Source of the DNA: Streptomyces sp. NBC_01428
GTDB lineage: Bacteria; Actinomycetota; Actinomycetes; Streptomycetales; Streptomycetaceae
Direction: 5' to 3'
DNA length: 64,000 nt
NCBI RefSeq assembly: GCF_036231965.1
Contig: NZ_CP109499.1
Span: 7,688,001 to 7,752,000, forward strand
The notes under the pieces were generated by a model. That model did no database searches and was not told the DNA's origin. It saw only the letters and a program-made list of their open reading frames with translations. Numbering within the stretch: position 1 is the stretch's first letter; each line of letters starts with the position of its first letter. The position numbers and the translations under genes were made by a program. Below, piece after piece: positions 58,557-64,000 of the stretch.

Positions 58557-59060
58557 TCAGCGCACGTTTCCTGCGTCGTCCGGGGCCGCGTGGGTCGCCC
58601 CCGCCTCCGGAGCCTCGGGCAGCAGGTGGGACAGCACCATGTAGCTGATCGTCTTCCGGATGAACGGTTCCACCCGGATGCGCTCCAGCACCTCCTCGAA
58701 GTGCTCCACGTCCACCGCCCGCACGTGCAGCAGCGCGTCCGCGCCCCCGGTCACCGTCATCGCCGCGGTGATCTCCGGATGGTTGCGCACCACCTCCGCC
58801 AGCCGCCGCGGCGGGGCCGCCCCCTCGCAGTACACCTCGACGTACGCCTCCGTGCGCCAGCCGAGCGCGACCGGTTTCACCGTGGCGGTGAATCCGGTGA
58901 TCACGCCCGTCTCGCGCAGCCGGTCCACGCGTCGCTTGACCGCCGTGGCGGACAGCCCGATCGCCGCGCCGATCTCCGCGAAGCTCGTCCGGGCGTTGGC
59001 CATCAGAGCGGTGATGATCTTGCGGTCGAGGTCGTCGAACATCGCGGGCTTGCTGTTCAT
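58557..59060 (-). CDS. Lrp/AsnC family transcriptional regulator
   Basis: A 167-residue regulator. The helix-turn-helix spans about residues 9-55 (DLDRKIITALMANARTSFAEIGAAIGLSATAVKRRVDRL). The RAM effector domain has MTVTGGADALLHVRAVD. It lies 125 bp upstream of ddaH-rocD on the same strand and probably controls that operon in response to arginine or ornithine. The start at 59060 gives the standard length. Confidence 0.94.
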   Translation of the reverse strand: MNSKPAMFDDLDRKIITALMANARTSFAEIGAAIGLSATAVKRRVDRLRETGVITGFTATVKPVALGWRTEAYVEVYCEGAAPPRRLAEVVRNHPEITAAMTVTGGADALLHVRAVDVEHFEEVLERIRVEPFIRKTISYMVLSHLLPEAPEAGATHAAPDDAGNVR

Positions 59061-59158
59061 GGCGGCACTGTATCCAGCGGCGGGCACCACCCCGCCGGGT
59101 ACGACGGCCACGTCCCGCACGTGTCCAGCCGCGTGAATCGCTCCTACACTCCACTCTC

Positions 59159-59914
59159 ATGCTGCGCGCCCTCGCCGTCGACGACGAACAACCCTCCCTG
59201 GAGGAACTCCTGTACCTCCTCAACGCCGATCCCCGGATCGGCAGCGCCGAGGGAGCCGGCGACGCGACCGAGGCACTGCGCCGCATCAACCGCGCCCTGG
59301 AGTCGGGGCCGGGCGGCCCCGAGGCGATCGACGTCGTCTTCCTCGACATCCACATGCCGGGCCTCGACGGACTCGACCTGGCCCGGCTGCTCGGCGGGTT
59401 CGCGCAACCGCCGCTCGTCGTGTTCGTCACCGCCCACGAGGGCTTCGCCGTCCAGGCCTTCGACCTCAAGGCCGTCGACTACGTCCTCAAGCCCGTACGG
59501 CGCGAACGGCTCGCCGAGGCGATCCGCCGGGCGGCCCAACTCCGCGACACCGCACCGCGGATCCCCGTCCACGAACCCGACCCCGACCACCTGTCCGTCG
59601 AACTCGGCGGCATCACCCGCTTCGTGGCCGTCGACGACATCACCCACGTCGAGGCCCACGGTGACTACGCCCGGCTGCACACCGCGCAGGGCAGCCACCT
59701 GGTGCGCATCCCGCTGTCCACCCTCGAAGAACGCTGGCGCTCCCGCGGCTTCGTCCGCATCCACCGCCGCCACCTCGTCGCCCTGCGCCACATAGCCGAA
59801 CTCCGCCTGGACGCGGGCACCGTCAGCGTCCTCGTCGACTCCGTCGAACTCCAGGTCAGCCGCCGCCACGCGCGACAACTGCGCGACCTGCTGCTGCGCC
59901 GGACCACGAGCTGA
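59159..59914 (+). CDS. LytTR-type response regulator
   Basis: 251 residues. The receiver domain (about 1-125) has acidic VDDEQ, phospho-Asp in FLDIHMPGLDG and Lys in YVLKPVR. The LytTR DNA-binding domain (about 145-245) has VEAHGDYARLHTAQG and FVRIHRRHLVAL. It is first in a four-gene operon with its kinase last and a symporter between, 98 bp from the divergent Lrp gene. Resembles E. coli BtsR/YpdB and B. subtilis LytT. Confidence 0.95.
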   Translation: MLRALAVDDEQPSLEELLYLLNADPRIGSAEGAGDATEALRRINRALESGPGGPEAIDVVFLDIHMPGLDGLDLARLLGGFAQPPLVVFVTAHEGFAVQAFDLKAVDYVLKPVRRERLAEAIRRAAQLRDTAPRIPVHEPDPDHLSVELGGITRFVAVDDITHVEAHGDYARLHTAQGSHLVRIPLSTLEERWRSRGFVRIHRRHLVALRHIAELRLDAGTVSVLVDSVELQVSRRHARQLRDLLLRRTTS

Positions 59915-59924
59915 GGAGGACGGC

Positions 59925-60284
59925 GTGCCGCAGGATCCCGCCGAACGCCGCGTGGTCGTCACCGGAGCACCCCGGCGCGCCGGCCGGACGTCCGGCTACT
60001 ACCGGCCGCGGACCGAGATCGACGAACAGACCACCCTCGGCCACACCTACGTCCGATCCCTGATGCGCAGTCAACTCCGGGTAGCGCTGGCCGTGTTCGC
60101 CGTCCTGGTCCTACTCGTCGCGCCGCTGCCGCTGTTCTTCGCCGCGATGCCGGACCGCGCCGGTCTGGAGTGGGCCGTCCTCGGCTTCTGCGTCTACCCG
60201 CCGCTGGTCCTGCTCGCCCGCTGGTACGTCCGGCGGGCCGAACGCAACGAGCGCGACTTCGTGCGGCTCGTCGAGGACCGCTGA
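59925..60284 (+). CDS. Small two-helix membrane protein, symporter partner
   Basis: 119 residues from GTG 59925. A polar N-terminus is followed by two hydrophobic helices (VALAVFAVLVLLVAPLPLFF and WAVLGFCVYPPLVLLARWYV). It is positioned directly before the sodium:solute symporter, with a 3-bp gap, like the DUF485/YjcH-type partners of acetate and monocarboxylate permeases. Probably assists or stabilises the transporter. Confidence 0.82.
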   Translation: MPQDPAERRVVVTGAPRRAGRTSGYYRPRTEIDEQTTLGHTYVRSLMRSQLRVALAVFAVLVLLVAPLPLFFAAMPDRAGLEWAVLGFCVYPPLVLLARWYVRRAERNERDFVRLVEDR

Positions 60285-60287
60285 CCC

Positions 60288-62000
60288 GTGAACCAGAACT
60301 ACGCCGTCCCCGCGGTCGCCCTCGTCGTCGTCGCGACCGTCCTCGTCGGCGCCTTCGGCCTGCGCATCTCCCGGACCACCTCGGACTTCTACGTCGCCTC
60401 CCGCACCGTCGGCCCCCGCCTCAACGCCGCCGCGATCAGCGGCGAGTACCTCTCCGCCGCCTCCTTCCTCGGCATCGCCGGACTGGTCCTCGTCCAGGGA
60501 CCCGACATGCTCTGGTACCCCGTCGGCTACACCGCGGGCTACCTCGTCCTGCTCCTGTTCGTCGCGGCACCGCTGCGCCGCTCCGGCGCCTACACGCTGC
60601 CGGACTTCGCGGAGGCGCGCCTCGGATCGCAGGCGGTGCGGCGGCTCGCCGGCGCGTTCGTCGTCGGCGTCGGCTGGCTGTACCTGCTGCCCCAACTCCA
60701 GGGCGCGGGGCTGACGCTGGCCGTGATGACGGACGCGCCCGACTGGTTCGGCGGCGTCCTGGTGGCCGTCGTCGTGGTCGCCACCGTCGCCGCGGGCGGT
60801 ATGCGCAGCATCACCTTCGTGCAGGCCTTCCAGTACTGGCTCAAGCTCACCGCCCTGCTCGTCCCGGCGCTCTTCCTCGTCCTCGCCTGGCAGGCGCACG
60901 GCGCGCCCCGTCACGCCTTCGACGAGCCGCCGACCTTCCGTGAGCAGCGCCTCGTCCGGATCGACGACACCGTCGACCTGACCCTGTCCCGGCCGCTCAC
61001 CGTCACCGCGACCGGCACCGTGGACGGCCACCGCTACGACGCCACACGCCTTCGCCTGCCGGCCGGCACCCACCACGTCGAGCGCGGCACCCGGCTGACC
61101 TTCGACCGCGGCGCCCCGGTCCCCGCGGCGGACCGCGGCAGCAACGGCGGGATGTCGACCTCGCTCGCGGCCGGACGCGAGGAACGCCCCCTCTACGCGA
61201 CGTACGGACTGATCCTCGCCACCTTCCTCGGCACCATGGGCCTGCCCCACGTCGTCGTCCGCTTCTACACGAGCCCGCACGGGGTCGCCGCCCGCCGCAC
61301 CACCGTCGCCGTACTCGGCCTCATCGGCGCCTTCTACCTGCTGCCGCCCGTCTACGGAGCGCTCGGCCGGCTGTACACCCCCGAACTCAGCCTCAGCGGC
61401 GACGCGGACGCCGCCGTGCTCCTGCTGCCCGACCGGATGCTCGGCGGAGCCGGCGGGAACCTGCTGGGCGCACTCGTCGCGGGCGGAGCCTTCGCCGCGT
61501 TCCTGTCCACGGCCTCCGGACTGACGATGGCGGTCGCCGGGGTGCTCACCCAGGACGTGCTGCCCTCCCGCGGCGTACGGCACTTCCGGCTGGGCACCGT
61601 CCTCGCGATGGCCGTCCCGCTCGCCGCGAGCGTGCTGGTCGGCGGGCTGCCCGTCGCCGACGCGGTCGGCCTCGCGTTCGCCGTGTCCGCGTCCTCGTTC
61701 TGCCCGCTCCTCGTCCTCGGCATCTGGTGGCGGCGGCTCACCCCGCCCGGCGCCGCCGCCGGGATGCTCGTCGGCGGCGGCGCCGCCCTCGTCGCCGTCG
61801 GCGCCACCATGGCCGGCTATCCGCGCTCCGGCTCGCTGCACGCCCTGCTCGCCTGGCCGGCCCTCTGGTCCGTGCCGCTCGGCTTCGTCACCATGGTGCT
61901 CGTGTCCCTGGCCACCGCCGCCCGCGTACCGGCGGGGACGGCCGCGATCCTCGCCCGCTTCCACCTCCCGGAGGAACTCACCGAGGCGGCGGGACGGTGA
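60288..62000 (+). CDS. Sodium:solute symporter (ActP/MctP-like)
   Basis: 570 residues with about 13 TM segments, the SSS fold. LRISRTTSDFYVASRTVGPRLNAAAISGEYLSAASFLG and TYGLILATFLGTMGLPHVVVRFYTSP are family hallmarks. An extracytoplasmic insert of about 85 residues (about 205-290; charged, with SRPLTVTATGTVDGHRYD) interrupts the fold, as in some actinobacterial members. Likely imports acetate, pyruvate or another monocarboxylate with sodium. Gene order with LytTR/LytS genes implies ligand-induced uptake. Confidence 0.92.
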   Translation: MNQNYAVPAVALVVVATVLVGAFGLRISRTTSDFYVASRTVGPRLNAAAISGEYLSAASFLGIAGLVLVQGPDMLWYPVGYTAGYLVLLLFVAAPLRRSGAYTLPDFAEARLGSQAVRRLAGAFVVGVGWLYLLPQLQGAGLTLAVMTDAPDWFGGVLVAVVVVATVAAGGMRSITFVQAFQYWLKLTALLVPALFLVLAWQAHGAPRHAFDEPPTFREQRLVRIDDTVDLTLSRPLTVTATGTVDGHRYDATRLRLPAGTHHVERGTRLTFDRGAPVPAADRGSNGGMSTSLAAGREERPLYATYGLILATFLGTMGLPHVVVRFYTSPHGVAARRTTVAVLGLIGAFYLLPPVYGALGRLYTPELSLSGDADAAVLLLPDRMLGGAGGNLLGALVAGGAFAAFLSTASGLTMAVAGVLTQDVLPSRGVRHFRLGTVLAMAVPLAASVLVGGLPVADAVGLAFAVSASSFCPLLVLGIWWRRLTPPGAAAGMLVGGGAALVAVGATMAGYPRSGSLHALLAWPALWSVPLGFVTMVLVSLATAARVPAGTAAILARFHLPEELTEAAGR

Positions 62001-63202
62001 GCGGGTTCCTCGCCGGCCTCTGCGTCGCGGCGCTGCCGCTCCTGGCCGCGGGGTTCTGGCTCGGCAGACGCACCGCCCGGCCGCAGAACCTCGGCGGCCT
62101 CGGTACGCCCGTCGAGCACGCCACCTTCCAGACCCTGCACACCGCCTCGCTCGCCGCGCCGCCGCTGCGCGCCGGTCTCACGGAGGAGACGGCCCGCCGC
62201 TCCGCGCGGCGGCTGCGCACCCTGCTCGGCACCGACGCGCTCTGCCTCACCGACCAGGAGACGGTCCTCGCCTGGGACGGCGTCGGTTCCCACCACCGCG
62301 CGGAGATCATGGAACGGCTCGGCGGCCCGCTGGACACCGGCCGCGGCGAGGCCTTCCGGCTGCACTGCGAGGAACCCGCCTGCACGCTCCGCTGGGCCGT
62401 CGTCGCCCCGCTCACCGTCGAGGAACGGGTGCACGGAGCGCTCGTCGTCTGCGCGCCCCGCGAGTCGGCCGTCCTCGTGCGCGCGGCCGGCGAGGTCGCG
62501 CGCTGGGTCTCCGTCCAGCTGGAGCTGGCCGACCTCGACCAGTCCCGGACCCGGCTCATCGAGGCCGAGATCAGGGCCCTGCGCGCCCAGATATCCCCGC
62601 ACTTCATCTTCAACTCGCTCGCGGTGATCGCCTCGTTCGTGCGCACCGACCCGGAGCGCGCCCGCGAGCTGCTCCTGGAGTTCGCCGACTTCACCCGCTA
62701 CTCGTTCCGCCGGCACGGCGACTTCACCACGCTCGCGGACGAGCTCCACGCGATCGACCACTACCTGGCGCTCGTCCGGGCCCGCTTCGGCGAGCGGCTC
62801 TCCGTCACCCTGCAGATCGCGCCCGAGGTGCTGCCGGTGGCGCTGCCCTTCCTCTGTCTCCAGCCGCTGGTGGAGAACGCCGTCAAGCACGGTCTGGAGG
62901 GCAAGACCGACAAGAGCCACATCAGCATCACGGCCCAGGACGCGGGAGCCGAGGCCCTCGTCGTCATCGAGGACAACGGGGTCGGCATGGACCCCGACCG
63001 GTTGCGCCGCATCCTGTCCGGCGAGGTCGGGCCCTCCGGCGGGATCGGCCTCTCCAACGTCGACGAGCGGCTGCGGCAGGTCTACGGCGACGACCACGGC
63101 CTGGTCATCGAGACCGCCGAGGGCGCGGGCATGAAGATCACCGCGAGGCTGCCCAAGTACCAGCCGGGCGTCCACTCGGCGGCCCGGCGCGCCCGGCAGT
63201 GA
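61997..63202 (+). CDS. LytS-type sensor histidine kinase
   Basis: 401 residues from GTG 61997, overlapping the symporter stop by 4 bp (GTGA). One N-terminal TM segment (about 3-22), a GAF-like region (about 55-190), then the His_kinase domain RALRAQISPHFIFNSLAVI with the phospho-His, and the ATPase N box PLVENAVKHGLEG plus DNGVGMD and GGIGLSNVDERL. It lacks the multi-TM 5TM-LYT sensor; sensing may be cytoplasmic through GAF, or through the adjacent transporter. Partner of the LytTR regulator. Confidence 0.94.
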   Translation: MSGFLAGLCVAALPLLAAGFWLGRRTARPQNLGGLGTPVEHATFQTLHTASLAAPPLRAGLTEETARRSARRLRTLLGTDALCLTDQETVLAWDGVGSHHRAEIMERLGGPLDTGRGEAFRLHCEEPACTLRWAVVAPLTVEERVHGALVVCAPRESAVLVRAAGEVARWVSVQLELADLDQSRTRLIEAEIRALRAQISPHFIFNSLAVIASFVRTDPERARELLLEFADFTRYSFRRHGDFTTLADELHAIDHYLALVRARFGERLSVTLQIAPEVLPVALPFLCLQPLVENAVKHGLEGKTDKSHISITAQDAGAEALVVIEDNGVGMDPDRLRRILSGEVGPSGGIGLSNVDERLRQVYGDDHGLVIETAEGAGMKITARLPKYQPGVHSAARRARQ

Positions 63203-63238
63203 CCGGGACGCACGGGGGCCGGGTGCGCCGCGCCGGGG

Positions 63239-63394
63239 TCAGGCGTGGGAGACCACCATCCCCAGCGTGATCAGACCGAGCACGACCCAGCCGAACCACA
63301 GCCAGCCGTTGCTGCCCAGTGCCACCGTGTAGGCCGTCACCATGACGAGCCCGCCCACGGTGAGCACCCCCATCGTCTTCGTCGTACCGGGCAT
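63239..63394 (-). CDS. Small two-helix membrane protein
   Basis: 51 residues from ATG 63394, with GGAGGAGGG 7 bases upstream, a very strong ribosome site. The sequence has two hydrophobic stretches around a short polar turn (GVLTVGGLVMVTAYTVALG and WLWFGWVVLGLITLGMVVS). No family name; small conserved Streptomyces proteins of this kind occur beside cytochrome oxidase assembly genes. It lies 37 bp from the convergent kinase. Confidence 0.75.
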   Translation of the reverse strand: MPGTTKTMGVLTVGGLVMVTAYTVALGSNGWLWFGWVVLGLITLGMVVSHA

Positions 63395-63508
63395 CGTGAC
63401 ACCCTCCTCCAGGCGGGTCCGCAGCGCGGACCGTGGCCTTCGGTGCCATTTTCACCCGGAGGGACGCGGTTCGCCAGGGGCGGGAGGCCTTCCCGCGCCC
63501 GGCGCCGG

Positions 63509-64000
63509 TCAGCGACTGCGTGCGTCGAGCGAGGCCAGATAGGCGTTGTACGCCTCCAGCTCCTTGTCACCGTCACGGTCCGCGGCCCGGTCCTGGCGCT
63601 TGGCCTGCCGCTGCTCGGAGCCGTACCACTGGAAGAGCAGGGCGAGCAGCACGAGCACGGAGGGGATCTCGCTGAACGCCCAGGCGATCCCGCCCGCGGC
63701 GGTCTGGTCGGCGAGCGCGTCGATACGGAGGGAGGCGGGCGGGTTCTCGTACGTCTCGACCATCGGCTGCGAGGCCATCATCAGCGCGATGCCGAAGAAC
63801 GCGTGGAACGGCATGCCCGCGAACAGCTCCAGCATCCGCATCAGATAACCCGGACGGTGCGGGCCGGGGTCGACGCCCATGATCGGCCAGAAGAACACCA
63901 GCCCGACCGCGAGGAAGTGGCACATCATCGCGATGTGGCCCGTCCTGGAGCCCATCAGGAAGTCGAAGATCGGGGAGAAGTACAGCGCGTACAGGCTCGC
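63509..64000 (-). CDS. CtaG-like cytochrome c oxidase assembly protein (partial at window edge)
   Basis: The frame is open to the right edge, so the N-terminal part is missing. The visible 163 residues have TM helices with SPIFDFLMGSRTGHIAMMCHFLAVGLVFFWPIMGVDP and MPFHAFFGIALMMASQPMVETY, typical of the caa3_CtaG (DUF1404-like) family, followed by a charged C-terminal coil. Such proteins help insert copper into cytochrome oxidase. Confidence 0.88.
   Translation of the reverse strand, partial: ASLYALYFSPIFDFLMGSRTGHIAMMCHFLAVGLVFFWPIMGVDPGPHRPGYLMRMLELFAGMPFHAFFGIALMMASQPMVETYENPPASLRIDALADQTAAGGIAWAFSEIPSVLVLLALLFQWYGSEQRQAKRQDRAADRDGDKELEAYNAYLASLDARSR

Noticed and set aside
1..64000. Genomic island, prophage or integrated element
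   Set aside because: No integrase, transposase, attachment-site repeats next to a tRNA, or change in base composition; gene content is housekeeping and regulatory.
1..64000. CRISPR array
   Set aside because: No series of identical repeats with unique spacers. The 20-bp tandem units at 29559-29638 have no spacers.
1..64000. tRNA or rRNA genes
   Set aside because: I found no T-loop/acceptor combination or rRNA core sequence on either strand by eye; a tRNA scan would settle it.

Overview
The window is high-GC actinobacterial chromosome and almost certainly Streptomyces. Coding frames have G/C-rich third positions, GTG and TTG starts are common, long antisense open frames shadow most genes, and several families are typical of the genus: a DUF397/XRE-DUF5753/ATP-binding trio, an ECF41 sigma factor, and SWIM plus DUF6493. 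From memory the gene order resembles the S. coelicolor region that carries urease, the biotin genes and purB, but I could not check this. I see no integrase, transposase, phage gene, CRISPR array, rRNA or tRNA. It reads as stable chromosomal backbone with a few small variable spots.

Layout. 1-16 kb: a cut-off DUF885 hydrolase, an Lrp regulator divergent from a trans-sulfuration-type PLP enzyme, an ACT/GNAT membrane protein, a translationally coupled SWIM/DUF6493 pair, a Tat-exported PhoD with an upstream PHO-box-like repeat, a MocR regulator divergent from an EamA transporter, and an alpha/beta hydrolase divergent from an ECF41 sigma factor. 16-24 kb: a GntR regulator under a promoter overlapped by a DasR-type palindrome, a ROK regulator, a two-component system next to an ABC exporter, mug and purB. 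24-28 kb: a poorly characterised locus of an XRE regulator, a coiled-coil membrane protein, an ECF sigma factor and a 456-residue protein. Its 450-bp control region holds a 28-bp near-perfect palindrome and repeated TGCAA/TTGCA elements. 28-37 kb: an SGNH hydrolase, two coupled CNNM/CBS membrane proteins, an acetyltransferase, a FtsX/LolD-type ABC system, and an RHH plus degenerate Fic-like pair.

37-46 kb: a methyltransferase, the biotin genes (bioB-bioA-bioD with bioF divergent), a whiJ/abaA-like trio and a LysR/LysE pair. BioB has a Cys-Gly-Ser-His repeat tail. 46-49 kb: a secreted NlpC/P60 hydrolase under a c-di-AMP (ydaO-type) riboswitch, a ClpP remnant cut off before its active site, and an orphan Phd antitoxin. 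49-54 kb: urease ureABCF-ureGD behind a GlnR-box-like site. 54-64 kb: a secreted S33 peptidase, PlsC, ddaH-rocD with an Lrp regulator, a LytTR/LytS two-component system bracketing a sodium:solute symporter and its small partner, a 51-residue membrane protein, and a cut-off CtaG-like protein.

Themes are nitrogen and arginine use (urease, DDAH, ornithine aminotransferase), phosphate scavenging, biotin synthesis, cell-wall turnover and an unusually dense set of regulators. Recognition is from residues and motifs read directly; no database search was run.
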